Positions 1 through 8,015 of a stretch of 64,000 bases of DNA are shown here, piece after piece. The DNA lies in contig JAUQWM010000014.1 in assembly GCA_030835125.1 (NCBI GenBank), forward strand, positions 52,183 to 116,182, written 5' to 3'. The position numbers and the translations under genes were made by a program. This DNA comes from Gemmatimonadaceae bacterium. GTDB taxonomy: Bacteria > Gemmatimonadota > Gemmatimonadetes > Gemmatimonadales > Gemmatimonadaceae. Position 1 is the stretch's first letter, and each line of letters opens with the position of its first letter. The notes beneath the pieces are model-generated. The model searched no databases. It was not told the DNA's origin and saw only the letters and a program-made list of their open reading frames with translations.

Positions 1-686
1 ATGCCGAATGCCCCGTAACTGTGGCCGCCGGGTCCCTTGAACGACACCTTGTACCGGTTGCTGCCGACGGCACGGCTCGTGAGTCCGAGCCCGGTCCCGT
101 CGACCGAGATGAAGTAGTCGATCTTCGCCGGCGGCTTCGCGAAGAGGTGCTTCACGCCGCGGAGATCGCCAGGCCCCTCCTCACCAACGTTGGCGACGAA
201 GTAGATCGCGCCCGCGGTGGTCACGTTCTCGGCCCCCATCGCCTTCGCCACGGCCAGGAGCACAGCGAGGCCACGGCAGTCGTCGCCGATCCCCGGGCCC
301 TTCAGCAGGGTGCCCTGTCGCTGCACCCTGACATCCGTCTCCTCGGGAAAGACCGTGTCGAGGTGCGCGGCCAGGATGACCACCGGTCCATTTGACGTTC
401 CGGGGCGCTCGGCAATCACGTTCCCGATCGAGTCGATGCGCACGTTCCGGAGGCCGAGCGCCTCGAAGCGCCGCTTCATCTCGGCGGCGCGCCGCTCCTC
501 CTTGAATGGCGGCGCCGGGATCTCGCAGATCGAGACCTGCTGTTCGATGGTCCACGCGTTGTCGGCGCGAATGCGGTCGAGGGCCGCGCGAACGGGCGTC
601 GTCGCCGCAACATCCTGCGACTGCGTAACGCACGGGGACACGAGGGCGACGGCCAGCGCCGCGCGGAGGATGCGACGGAAAGTCAT
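1..686 (-). CDS. M20-family metallopeptidase, exported (3' end outside window)
   Basis: The reading frame is open from the ATG at 686 to the window edge (228 codons seen, no stop). It begins with a basic, hydrophobic signal peptide (about residues 1-23), so the enzyme is probably periplasmic. Zinc-site motifs of the M20/M25/M40 family are visible: AAHLDTVF with His108 and Asp110, GIGDDCRG with the bridging Asp135, and VGEEGPGD with the Glu169-Glu170 pair. GPGGHSYGAFG at the edge matches the start of the dimerisation or lid domain. The start overlaps the stop of the upstream asparaginase as ATGA, which implies translational coupling. The substrate is unknown; di- or tripeptides and N-acyl amino acids are typical of the family. 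No normal start-to-stop ORF covers it because the stop lies outside. Confidence 0.9.
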   Translation of the reverse strand, partial: MTFRRILRAALAVALVSPCVTQSQDVAATTPVRAALDRIRADNAWTIEQQVSICEIPAPPFKEERRAAEMKRRFEALGLRNVRIDSIGNVIAERPGTSNGPVVILAAHLDTVFPEETDVRVQRQGTLLKGPGIGDDCRGLAVLLAVAKAMGAENVTTAGAIYFVANVGEEGPGDLRGVKHLFAKPPAKIDYFISVDGTGLGLTSRAVGSNRYKVSFKGPGGHSYGAFG

Positions 687-1759
687 TGCACCGAGGTGAT
701 GAGCGTGGCGATGTCGGCTGGCTTCAGGCCCGAGGCCAGGGCCAGGGAGAGGAGCATCCGCGCCTTCTGCGGGTTCAGGTCGCCGGCACCGATGGTTGCG
801 CCCGCGCCCACAGGCAGGTCGCGGAGGATCTCGGGGTTCGTGGGACGACCGACGCGCCCGCCGCCGGTGCGGTTGCTGACGACAACGATGACCCCCCGGT
901 CGACCGCGCGACGCAGCGCCCGCCCCTGCGACGGCGTGGTGCCTCCGCGCCCGACACCGGCCACCACGAGTCCACGCGCGCCGGCGTCCACCAGCGCGTC
1001 CACCAGCGCGCTGTCGGCACTGATGTAGCTGTAGACGATGTCGACTCGCGCGAACGACTCGACGCGATCGATATCGACCAGCGGCGGGGCACACGTCGCC
1101 GGCGGCGGAGCCCGGAAGAAGATCCCGTCGGGATCGGTGACGCCGGCGGGTCCCGCTTCCGGGGCGGAGAAGGCGTTGAGGCGGGTCGTGTTCGACTTGG
1201 TCACCTCGCGCGCGAGGAAGACCTCATCGTTCATCAGCAGCATGGCGCCGCGCCCGCGGGCATCGGGTGACGCCGCGAGTCGCACGGAGTTGAGCAGGTT
1301 GGCCGGCCCATCGGCGCCCGCCCAGTTGGCTTGCCGCATCGCCCCCGTGAGGATGACCGGCGCACACCCGCCCACGGTGAGATCGAGGAAGAAGGCGGTT
1401 TCTTCCATGGTGTCCGTGCCGTGCGTGACGATCACGCCCGCCGGGGGATTCGCCTCCTTCTGGAGGCCCCTGATCTTCGTCGCGAGGTCGCGCAGCATTT
1501 CCTGCGTCACCGCGCCCGACGCGACGTTGCTGAATTGCTCGCTGGTGACCTCGGCCACCTGGTCCAGGCCGGGAATCCCGGCCACCAGTTCCGCCCCGGT
1601 GCGACGCGGGTCGTTCCCCATGTTGGAGATCGTCCCGCCGGTGGCGATGACGTGCACGCGTGGGCGAACGCTCGCCTGCTGCGCGAACGACGCGGGCGGG
1701 GCGCAGCTCACCGAGAGGATCGCCGCGACGAACGCTCGGGCCCGCGTCGTCGGCCTCAT
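683..1759 (-). CDS. ansB: L-asparaginase, type II (periplasmic)
   Basis: It hydrolyses asparagine (often also glutamine) to the acid and ammonia. The 358-aa protein has both active-site signatures: ATGGTIS with the nucleophile Thr43, and VTHGTDTMEET with Thr115 and Asp116; Lys188 in VTKSNTT completes the triad, and NPQKAR near the C terminus is conserved. An N-terminal export signal (about residues 1-27, ending SFAQQ) puts it in the periplasm, as for type II enzymes. I chose the ATG at 1759 because it overlaps the stop of the aminotransferase gene as ATGA and directly precedes the signal peptide; the upstream extension to 1924 reads as out-of-frame aminotransferase sequence. Its own stop overlaps the start of the M20 peptidase, so the three genes form one operon for amino-acid scavenging. 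Confidence 0.93.
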   Translation of the reverse strand: MRPTTRARAFVAAILSVSCAPPASFAQQASVRPRVHVIATGGTISNMGNDPRRTGAELVAGIPGLDQVAEVTSEQFSNVASGAVTQEMLRDLATKIRGLQKEANPPAGVIVTHGTDTMEETAFFLDLTVGGCAPVILTGAMRQANWAGADGPANLLNSVRLAASPDARGRGAMLLMNDEVFLAREVTKSNTTRLNAFSAPEAGPAGVTDPDGIFFRAPPPATCAPPLVDIDRVESFARVDIVYSYISADSALVDALVDAGARGLVVAGVGRGGTTPSQGRALRRAVDRGVIVVVSNRTGGGRVGRPTNPEILRDLPVGAGATIGAGDLNPQKARMLLSLALASGLKPADIATLITSVQ

Positions 1760-2637
1760 GCGACCACCGTCGCCGGCGCGGCAGTTCCCGACGCGGCGGC
1801 CAGCCGTCGGGCGAGTGCCTCGTACAACCGCATGGTGATCGCGCCGGGCTTGCCGGTGCCGACCGGGGCGCCGTCGATCGCAACCACCGGCATGACGTCG
1901 CTGGTCGTCCCGCTGAGGAAGCACTCCTCCAGCTGCGCGATCTCGTGCCGGTAGATCGGCGTCTCCGAGACAGGGATGCCCATCTCCCGCGCCAGCTCGA
2001 CGACCACGTCGCGGGTCACGCCGGGCAGCACGTAATTGCTGTTTGGGTAGGTCCGCACCTCGCCGCCGATCACCCCGAAGACGTTCGTGTGCGAACCCTC
2101 CGTGACCACCGCGTCCCGCAGGAAGACGGCCTCGAACGCGCCATGGTCCGTCGCGAACTGCTTGGCCATGACGGCGGGAAGCAGGTTCACGGTCTTGAGG
2201 TCACAGCGGGTCCAGCGGTAGTCCGGGTACGTCACGACGGCGACGCCTCGCGCCCGCAGCTCGTTAGGTGGCACGAACGGCGTCGCCGACAGGAAGACCG
2301 TCGCGGGAGTGCCGGCCGGCGGGAAATGATGGGTGCGCGGTGCCGCCCCGCGCGTGACCTGCAGGTAGACGGTGCCCTGCCCCTCGGTCATCCGGTTCTC
2401 GGCGACGACCCGCTCGTGCAGGGCGCCGATCCCGTCGAGGGAAAGGCCGGCGTCGATGCGCAACTCGCGCAGCCCGCGGGCCAGGCGGCGCGCATGCCGG
2501 TCCCACTCGAACAGCCGCCCCCGGACGACGCGCGTCACCTCGTAGACGCCGTCCCCGAAGAAGAACCCTCGCTCGTCGACCGAGAGCTTCGCCTCGGCGC
2601 GAGGGAGGAACTGGCCATTGAGGTAGACGATTGACAC
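1756..2637 (-). CDS. dat: D-amino-acid aminotransferase (class IV PLP enzyme)
   Basis: This fold-type IV transaminase most likely interconverts D-alanine and 2-oxoglutarate with pyruvate and D-glutamate in the cytoplasm. The 293-aa length is right for the family. RWTRCDLKTVNLL places the PLP lysine at Lys148, and VVTEGSHTNVFG carries the cofactor-contacting Glu180. The segment YLQVTRGAAPRTHHFP has the Arg/His arrangement (R96, R101, H103) that distinguishes D-alanine aminotransferase from branched-chain (IlvE) and aminodeoxychorismate-lyase (PabC) relatives. It is first in a coupled operon with asparaginase and the M20 peptidase. The closest alternative is a branched-chain aminotransferase, less likely given that motif. 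Confidence 0.88.
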   Translation of the reverse strand: MSIVYLNGQFLPRAEAKLSVDERGFFFGDGVYEVTRVVRGRLFEWDRHARRLARGLRELRIDAGLSLDGIGALHERVVAENRMTEGQGTVYLQVTRGAAPRTHHFPPAGTPATVFLSATPFVPPNELRARGVAVVTYPDYRWTRCDLKTVNLLPAVMAKQFATDHGAFEAVFLRDAVVTEGSHTNVFGVIGGEVRTYPNSNYVLPGVTRDVVVELAREMGIPVSETPIYRHEIAQLEECFLSGTTSDVMPVVAIDGAPVGTGKPGAITMRLYEALARRLAAASGTAAPATVVA

Positions 2638-2797
2638 GAAGACGAGGTCCGAGGTGAGGAGGTCCGGAGTCCGGGAGTCATCCCGGGAACGGTCTCGTAA
2701 ACACGCTTTTCGCTCCGGGTCGCGTCAAGGACCGCCGGACGCACAAGCGCCGCCGACCGGTGAATGGCCAGCGGCGCCCGGAACCTCCCCAGCCACG
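2638..2797. repeat. Intergenic spacer with degenerate heptamers and a small hairpin
   Basis: The spacer between the second HEAT gene and dat starts with about five imperfect seven-base units of the type GGAGTCC (2645-2679). It then has a perfect 6-bp hairpin with a GTCA loop (2671-2686). The hairpin could attenuate readthrough from the sigma-factor operon into dat; there is no T-run, so this is weak. Confidence 0.35.
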
Positions 2798-3589
2798 CTA
2801 ACGCCGAGTCAGGAGCTCCTCGATCAGGTCCAGGGCCCGAGGGTCGCGGGAATTGGCGAGCCAGAACAGCGCCTTCTTCCGCAGCTCCGGATCCTTGTTC
2901 GTCCGGACGATGTTGATCAGCGACGGGATGCCCTCCTTGTCCCGTCGATTGGAGAGCGCGAAGATCGCGCTCTCGCGCACCTCACGGTCCAGCGCGGCAT
3001 CACCGACCAGCTCGGTCAGCCCACGCGTCGCCGGTTCCTCCGCCAACTGGCCGAGCCAGAACGTGGCCCCCTCACGGATTGTCCTGGGCCGATTGTCGTT
3101 CCGGGCGATGCGCATCAGCATCGGCCACACCGTGACGCTGTCCACAAGCGTCACGGGGAAGATCGCCTCCCGTCCCGCCCGCCCATCGCTGGACTCGGCG
3201 ATGCCAACCAGCAGGTCGACCGCCGCCCGGGTGCCGACGGCGCCCAGGTCGGTCGCGGTGGTGGAGGCACGCCACCGGCCCCCCACATAGAAGCGCAGGT
3301 CGGTCGTCTCACCATCGCGCCGGACGATCACCAGCCGGCCCGGTCCGTCGTCGCACTCGATGTCGTACTCGACGTCACGGTTCCGCCGGTCGTCGCGCAG
3401 GTTCACGTTCGAGCTGCTGGAGTAGTACACCGAGTTGCCGTGGCCACAGACGTCGGGGCGCATGGCGAAGGTCATGCGGACCTCGCCTTCCCGGACGGCG
3501 TTCACCCGTGACGCGATGTCCTGTGTTGCGCCCTGCCGCGGGGCGAGCAGTGTGGCGCCGGCGACCAGCGCCAGGAGGGAGCGTTTCAT
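2798..3589 (-). CDS. Exported HEAT-repeat protein (small paralogue)
   Basis: The 263-aa protein starts with a signal peptide (about 1-22, ending QGATQ) and is probably periplasmic. The middle is a beta-rich region with no family I recognise. The C-terminal half (about 160-263) is three or four HEAT-like helical repeats with a recurring signature (ATFWLGQ, AIFALSNRRD, ALFWLANSRD). The same signature is repeated in the upstream, larger neighbour. The genes overlap by four bases (3586-3589), so they are co-translated. HEAT repeats make protein-binding solenoids; nothing enzymatic is visible. It is the last gene of the ECF sigma-factor operon. Confidence 0.85.
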   Translation of the reverse strand: MKRSLLALVAGATLLAPRQGATQDIASRVNAVREGEVRMTFAMRPDVCGHGNSVYYSSSSNVNLRDDRRNRDVEYDIECDDGPGRLVIVRRDGETTDLRFYVGGRWRASTTATDLGAVGTRAAVDLLVGIAESSDGRAGREAIFPVTLVDSVTVWPMLMRIARNDNRPRTIREGATFWLGQLAEEPATRGLTELVGDAALDREVRESAIFALSNRRDKEGIPSLINIVRTNKDPELRKKALFWLANSRDPRALDLIEELLTRR

Positions 3590-5004
3590 CGGTTGATGAC
3601 CTCCTCGAGGAACTTCAGGACGCGGGGATCACGCGACTGGCCGAGCCAGAAGATGGCCTTCGAGCGCATCTCGCGGTCCGTGTCGCGACGGGCGATGTCC
3701 ATCAGCTTGTCCACCGCCGCGTCGGCCCGGTTCTGGGAGAGCACGAAGATGACCTGCTCCTTCATCTCCCGGTCGGTGAGGCGATCGTACAGCGACGCGA
3801 AATCGGCGGGCGACGCCGCGCGCTGGCTGCCGGCATAGAACAGCGCCTGCTTGCGCACCTGCATCGGCTCGCGGGCGTTGGTGGCGATGTCGATGAGCCA
3901 CTTGCCGTTGTCGGTGCCGCGCTGGTTCGACACGGCGAACAGCACCTTGTCCTTCAGGTCCGCGTCGGTCAGCCCGGCGTAGAGCGTCCGCAGGAACGCG
4001 ACCGACGAGCTGTCCCGGCGGTTGCCTAACCAGAAGATGGCCTGCTCCCGGGCGCCCTTCGCGGTGCCGTCGCGCTGGGCGATGTCCCGCAGGACCTGGG
4101 AGGCACGGTCCCCCCTCGTGTTGCTCAGCGCGAAGATCGCCTTCTCCTGCATCACCGGGTCGGAGGCGTTGGTGGCCATCTCGGCGAGCACGTCCACCAC
4201 GCGCGGGTCGCGCACGTTGCTGAGCCAGAAGACGGCCTGCTCGCGGACGTCGGCGGCCGGGTCCTCGCGGGCCACCTTGAGCAGGATGTCCACGACGCCG
4301 TCGGCGCGCTTCTGCGCCAGCAGGAACACCGCCTTCCTCCGCAGGCCGCGCGAGCAGTCGTCGCGGCGCGCCAGCGTGCGCTCGAGGATGGGCACGGCCG
4401 CGTCGGAATTCATGTTCAGGAGCGCGTTGAGCGCCATGATCCGTTCGTCGTTGTCGTCGTCTTCGGCCGGGCAGGAGCGGGCCTGGCCCTGCGCGCCCGC
4501 GGAGGACGATGCGGACGAGGAGCTCGAGGCGCTCGCCACCACTTCCCGCGCGCAGTCCTCGTCGCCGCGGCGCGCCATCTCCCCGCAGATCCGGATCCGG
4601 AGCGACCCGGCGTCACCGCGATACGCCGCTGAGGCGGGATACACCCGGCCGAGTTGCGAGAGGGATGCGAGGGCCGCCGACAGGTTGCTGGAACCGCCGC
4701 TGCGGAAGAGGGCATACGCCCGCCAGTACAGCGCCTCGGGCGCCTGCGTCGTTTTCGGGTAACGCTCCGCGACCTGGGCGAAGAGCCGCGCGGCACGGCT
4801 GAAGTCCTGCTCATCGAGCGCACGCCTCGCCACCCGGAACGCGGAGTCGGCCTGCGCTTCATTGCTGACCGCGACGTTCCGGGGGATGACGATCCCGCCG
4901 GCGAGTGGGTGGGACTCATGGAAGGCCACGGCCTGGCCGGCGATCGCGATCGGCGACCCCACGACGAGGGCAATGGACAGGACGCATCGGGAAATGGTGT
5001 TCAT
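3586..5004 (-). CDS. Exported TPR/HEAT-repeat protein (large paralogue)
   Basis: The 472-aa protein begins with a signal peptide (about 1-24). A TPR-like pair of helices follows (ADSAFRVARRALDEQDFSRA onward, about 48-110), then a serine-rich linker (ASASSSSSASSS). About eight HEAT-like repeats fill the rest (roughly 190-472), each with a variant of KAIFWLGQSRD or QAVFWLSNVRD. The start at 5004 was chosen because it gives a clean signal peptide 13 nt after the anti-sigma gene; the longer ORF to 5574 runs through that gene in another frame. One of its leucines (TTA at 4025-4029) lies in the GTTAGGC motif. It is likely a periplasmic scaffold controlled by the adjacent sigma/anti-sigma pair. Confidence 0.87.
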   Translation of the reverse strand: MNTISRCVLSIALVVGSPIAIAGQAVAFHESHPLAGGIVIPRNVAVSNEAQADSAFRVARRALDEQDFSRAARLFAQVAERYPKTTQAPEALYWRAYALFRSGGSSNLSAALASLSQLGRVYPASAAYRGDAGSLRIRICGEMARRGDEDCAREVVASASSSSSASSSAGAQGQARSCPAEDDDNDERIMALNALLNMNSDAAVPILERTLARRDDCSRGLRRKAVFLLAQKRADGVVDILLKVAREDPAADVREQAVFWLSNVRDPRVVDVLAEMATNASDPVMQEKAIFALSNTRGDRASQVLRDIAQRDGTAKGAREQAIFWLGNRRDSSSVAFLRTLYAGLTDADLKDKVLFAVSNQRGTDNGKWLIDIATNAREPMQVRKQALFYAGSQRAASPADFASLYDRLTDREMKEQVIFVLSQNRADAAVDKLMDIARRDTDREMRSKAIFWLGQSRDPRVLKFLEEVINR

Positions 5005-5017
5005 GGTTGACAGCGCC

Positions 5018-5650
5018 TCAGGAGCCGCTCGGGAACCCGGCGGGAATGGAAGAACGGATGCGAGTGAGGACCTGTCCGCGGTTGATGGCACGATCCACCA
5101 TCGCGCGGTCCTCGGCCGGGGCATTGGGGTCGAGTTGGACGATCTGCGCGAGGACGTACTCGAGGTCCTCGAGCAACTGGCGCCGGGCGGCATCCTCGCC
5201 GGCCGGTGAATCGATGAGCAGGCGCGTGCTCGCCAGCAGGTCGCGCGCCCAGCGCCGGATGGCCACGTCGCCCTCGGTGCGTTCCTCGCGATGGAACGAC
5301 GTGAGCAGGGCCTCGGCCGCCGAGAGGTGTTGCACGGAAACGACGTCGTAGGTGGTGCTGCTGAGCGCGGAATCGCTGCGCACGGCGACGCTGGCGGCCG
5401 CCGGCGTCGAGGTCCCGGCGCCACGCATCCAGTATCCCAGCCCGATACCGGCGCCGATGAGGAGCGACGCCGCCACCGCATACCGCACCGGGGACACGCG
5501 GGCGCCGATGCGTCCGGCGACGCTCGCCGTGCGCGCCTGGCGCGCCCGGGCAATGGCGTCCCACATCGCCTCACGCGGCACGTCGGCCGGCGGTCGATGG
5601 TACGCGGACGCGTTGTCCTTCAGCCACGCCTCGAACCGTTCCTCGCTCAT
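5018..5650 (-). CDS. Putative membrane anti-sigma factor
   Basis: The 210-aa protein has a charged cytoplasmic N-terminal part (about 1-55), one transmembrane helix (about 56-75, RYAVAASLLIGAGIGLGYWM) and a periplasmic part ending in a helical region. This is the usual topology of anti-sigma factors. It follows the ECF sigma gene with an ATGA overlap (start 5650); an alternative ATG lies at 5659. I see no HxxxCxxC zinc motif, so it is not a ZAS-type anti-sigma factor. The function rests mainly on gene order and topology. Confidence 0.68.
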   Translation of the reverse strand: MSEERFEAWLKDNASAYHRPPADVPREAMWDAIARARQARTASVAGRIGARVSPVRYAVAASLLIGAGIGLGYWMRGAGTSTPAAASVAVRSDSALSSTTYDVVSVQHLSAAEALLTSFHREERTEGDVAIRRWARDLLASTRLLIDSPAGEDAARRQLLEDLEYVLAQIVQLDPNAPAEDRAMVDRAINRGQVLTRIRSSIPAGFPSGS

Positions 5651-6189
5651 GCGCTCCATGCTCCCGCGAAGTCCGCGAGGACCTCGCGCAACCGGGCACG
5701 TGCCCGGAACAACTGTGCCTTCGAGGTGCCCGACTGGATGCCGAGCACCTGGCCGATCTCCTCGTGGGTGTACCCCTCGAGGTCGTGCATCAGGAAGACC
5801 GCCCGGTACCCGGGCGGAAGGCCCTCGATCGCGCGCTGCAGCCGCTCCTTCAGGTCCGGGTCAGCGATGCGCTTCCGGTCGCCTAACGACTCGGCGGCGT
5901 CGATGGCCACTTCACGCGTGCGGAGGCGGCGGACCGTGCGGATCCCGTTCAGCGCGACGGACATGGCAATGGTGTGGAGCCAGGTCCCGAACGACGCTTC
6001 ACGGCGGAAGGTCGGCAGCCGGTCGAACGCGCGAATGAAGGCCTCCTGGGTGAAGTCCCTCGCCAGGTCGTCATCCCCCGCCAGGCGGTAGGCCAGGCGG
6101 TAGACACGGTCCACGTGGGCGTCATACAACGCGCGCTGGGCGGCTGGATCACCCTCGATGGCGCGCGCGATGAGCTGGGATTCGGACAC
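5647..6189 (-). CDS. ECF (sigma-70 family) RNA polymerase sigma factor
   Basis: The 180-aa length is typical. Region 2 is seen in DLARDFTQEAFIRAFDRLP (about 42-60), the -10 recognition and melting segment, followed by FGTWLHTIAMSVALN. Region 4 is LPPGYRAVFLMHDLEGYTHEEIGQVLGI (given here in two parts: LPPGYRAVFLMHDLEG, then YTHEEIGQVLGI), a helix-turn-helix for the -35 element, ending in the usual KAQLFRARARLREVL. It starts a coupled operon with an anti-sigma-like membrane protein and two HEAT-repeat exported proteins. It likely directs its own operon, but I could not place a convincing ECF promoter upstream. Confidence 0.93.
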   Translation of the reverse strand: MSESQLIARAIEGDPAAQRALYDAHVDRVYRLAYRLAGDDDLARDFTQEAFIRAFDRLPTFRREASFGTWLHTIAMSVALNGIRTVRRLRTREVAIDAAESLGDRKRIADPDLKERLQRAIEGLPPGYRAVFLMHDLEGYTHEEIGQVLGIQSGTSKAQLFRARARLREVLADFAGAWSA

Positions 6190-6290
6190 GGGGTCGGGTT
6201 CGGTTTCAGGTTCCGCGCCGGGGGACCCCGGTCTGGAACCGCCCTTCTGACACAGCTCGGGGTGGGATGGTTTCGTCAGACAGGGGCGAG

Positions 6291-6344
6291 GCTGCGTGCT
6301 GATTGCTGCGGGCTGCTGCTGCCGCTGCGTGCTGGGGCTGGGGC
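6291..6344 (+). repeat. Interspersed repeat, left arm (copy A)
   Basis: Bases 6291-6328 are the exact reverse complement of 7968-8005 (38 of 38), with the match continuing at about 13 of 15 positions to 6343. The arm holds the family core GTGCTGATTGCTGC. It lies upstream of the DASS transporter gene, pointing inward. Confidence 0.9.
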
Positions 6345-6353
6345 GTGGCGTTT

Positions 6354-6388
6354 CTCAAGCCTCTAGCCTCTAGCCTCGAGCCTCAAGC
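6354..6388 (+). repeat. Heptamer tandem repeat, five units of CTCNAGC
   Basis: Five head-to-tail units: CTCAAGC, CTCTAGC, CTCTAGC, CTCGAGC, CTCAAGC. Read on the other strand as GCTNGAG, it is one base from the GGTCGAG register of the array on the far side of the transporter gene. It lies 40 nt before the transporter ATG. Confidence 0.9.
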
Positions 6389-6428
6389 CAGTGGCCTCGC
6401 CCTGCGTCACGCCCCAGTTTGTTGCCCC

Positions 6429-7886
6429 ATGCCCACCCCTCCCGTGACCGTGCCTGGCAACCCGTCACCGGGACAGATCCAGCCGGGCGGAATCCTGTGG
6501 CGCTGGGCGGCCGTCTTCGGCACCGCCTTCCTCATCCTCTTCTGGGGAGCTCCGGAGGGCATCAGCGCTGCCTCGTGGCGTCTCTTCGCCATCTTCGCAG
6601 CTACCATCATCGGGTCCATCGTCCAGCCGCTCTCGGCAGGCGCAGTCGTCTTCCTGGGAGTCTGCGCCATTGCCGTCACCGGCACCATGACCCCGGTGGA
6701 CGCTCTGCGGGGGTACAGCGACCCGATCGTCTGGCTCGTGCTCTGCGCGTTCTTCATCGCGCGCGGCGTGCTGAAAACCGGCCTCGGGCGCCGCATCGCC
6801 TTCCAGTTCATCAGGGTGCTCGGCAAGCGGTCGCTCGGTCTGTCATACGCGCTCGTCTCGACCGACGTCGTGCTCGCCACGATCGTGCCGTCGAACAGCG
6901 CCCGGTCCGGCGGCATCATCTTCCCCGTCGCGCGCAGCCTCGCCGAGGCCTATGACTCGACGCCCGGACCGACGGCACGGCGACTGGGTGCGTTCCTCAT
7001 GACCACGGTCTATCAGTGCGACGTGATTGCTTGCGCGATGTTCCTCACCGGCCAGGCGTCGAACGTGTTGATCGCGAAGTTTGCGCTGGATGCAGCCGGC
7101 TATGAGATCTCCTACGCGAAGTGGATGCTCGGCAGCATCGTACCCGGCATCGTGGCGCTGCTGCTGGTGCCACTGGTGATCTACCGGATCTATCCGCCCG
7201 AGGTGAAGCACACGCCGCATGCCACCGAGTTCGCGCGCGAGGAACTGGCGAAGCTGGGGCGCATGACGCGTGACGAGCGGATGATGCTGCTGGTGTTCAT
7301 CCTCGTGGCCGGACTCTGGATCACGCAGGCCTGGCACAGCATTCACTACGCGGTGGTGGCGTTGGTAGGCGTCGCGGTGCTGTTGCTGAGCCGGGTGCTG
7401 GACTGGGATGACATCATGTCCCAGCGGCCGGCCTGGGACGTGTTTATCTGGTACGGCGGACTGGTGAGGATGGCGGAAGCGCTGGGGGAAACCGGCATCA
7501 CCAAGCGGTTCGCCGAGGTGGTCGCGAGCTATACGGTGGGGTGGACGTGGTGGGCGGCGCTGGCGGTGTTGTTGCTGATTTACTTCTACGCGCACTACGC
7601 ATTCGCGAGCATCACCGCGCATGCAACAGCGATGTTCACGCCGTTCCTGGTGGTGACGCTCGGAGCGGGCGCGCCCGCCACGCTGGCGGTGCTCGGCCTG
7701 GCATATTTCTCGAACCTGAGCGCCGGGCTGACGCACTACGGCACGACCCCCGCTCCGATTTATTTCGGTGCACGCTACGTAACGCAGCGGGAGTGGTGGC
7801 GGATCGGTTTCGTGGCGTCGCTGCTCACGATTCCAACGTGGGCAATCCTGGGATTCACGTGGTGGAAGATCCTGGGGTGGTGGTAG
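6429..7886 (+). CDS. DASS-family anion:sodium symporter
   Basis: The 485-aa inner-membrane protein has about 12 hydrophobic helices and matches the divalent anion:sodium symporter family (2-oxoglutarate/malate, citrate, succinate carriers). Family-like segments include IVPSNSARSGGIIFPVARS, matching the SNT-type signature of the first half, and the late NLSAGLTHYGTTPAPIYFG. Likely substrates are dicarboxylates such as malate or 2-oxoglutarate. The ATG at 6429 starts the conserved region; the upstream extension to 6303 translates the repeat arm into low-complexity alanine/tryptophan sequence and is rejected. The gene is alone and bracketed by inverted repeats. Confidence 0.88.
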   Translation: MPTPPVTVPGNPSPGQIQPGGILWRWAAVFGTAFLILFWGAPEGISAASWRLFAIFAATIIGSIVQPLSAGAVVFLGVCAIAVTGTMTPVDALRGYSDPIVWLVLCAFFIARGVLKTGLGRRIAFQFIRVLGKRSLGLSYALVSTDVVLATIVPSNSARSGGIIFPVARSLAEAYDSTPGPTARRLGAFLMTTVYQCDVIACAMFLTGQASNVLIAKFALDAAGYEISYAKWMLGSIVPGIVALLLVPLVIYRIYPPEVKHTPHATEFAREELAKLGRMTRDERMMLLVFILVAGLWITQAWHSIHYAVVALVGVAVLLLSRVLDWDDIMSQRPAWDVFIWYGGLVRMAEALGETGITKRFAEVVASYTVGWTWWAALAVLLLIYFYAHYAFASITAHATAMFTPFLVVTLGAGAPATLAVLGLAYFSNLSAGLTHYGTTPAPIYFGARYVTQREWWRIGFVASLLTIPTWAILGFTWWKILGWW

Positions 7887-7890
7887 CGGA

Positions 7891-7925
7891 GGGGCGAGGG
7901 TCGAGGGTCGAGGGTCGAGGGTCGA
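7891..7925 (+). repeat. Heptamer tandem repeat, five units of GGGTCGA
   Basis: GGGGCGA followed by four exact GGGTCGA units, starting 4 nt after the transporter stop codon. The same heptamer ends the window (63976-64000). Confidence 0.93.
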
Positions 7926-7930
7926 GCGGC

Positions 7931-8005
7931 CCAGCCCAAGCACGAGCACCAGCACCAGCCCCAGCCCGCAGCGGCAGCAGCAGCCCGCAGCAATCAGCAC
8001 GCAGC
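7931..8005 (+). repeat. Interspersed repeat, right arm with hexamer core (copy B)
   Basis: A CCAGCC/CCAGCA hexamer stretch (about 7931-7967) leads into the arm 7968-8005, the exact reverse complement of 6291-6328. It ends 10 nt before the start codon of the next gene, so it also forms that gene's leader. Confidence 0.9.
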
Positions 8006-8015
8006 CTGAGAAAGC

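Noticed and set aside
181..633. 150-aa minus-strand frame at the left edge
   Set aside because: The frame shifted by one carries M20 motifs and a signal peptide and stays open to the edge, so it is the real gene.
5018..5650. Zinc-binding (ZAS) anti-sigma domain
   Set aside because: No HxxxCxxC motif is present in the N-terminal part.
6187..6214. ECF-type promoter (GGAACC on the minus strand at 6209-6214) for the sigma operon
   Set aside because: The matching -10 would fall on the start codon, so the transcript would begin inside the gene.
6303..6428. N-terminal extension of the DASS gene through the repeat arm
   Set aside because: It translates the repeat into low-complexity sequence; the conserved transporter begins at 6429. 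The same applies to the extensions at 36162 and 42948.
6291..8005. An insertion sequence around the DASS gene
   Set aside because: No transposase, and no direct target duplication is visible at 6281-6290 versus 8006-8015.
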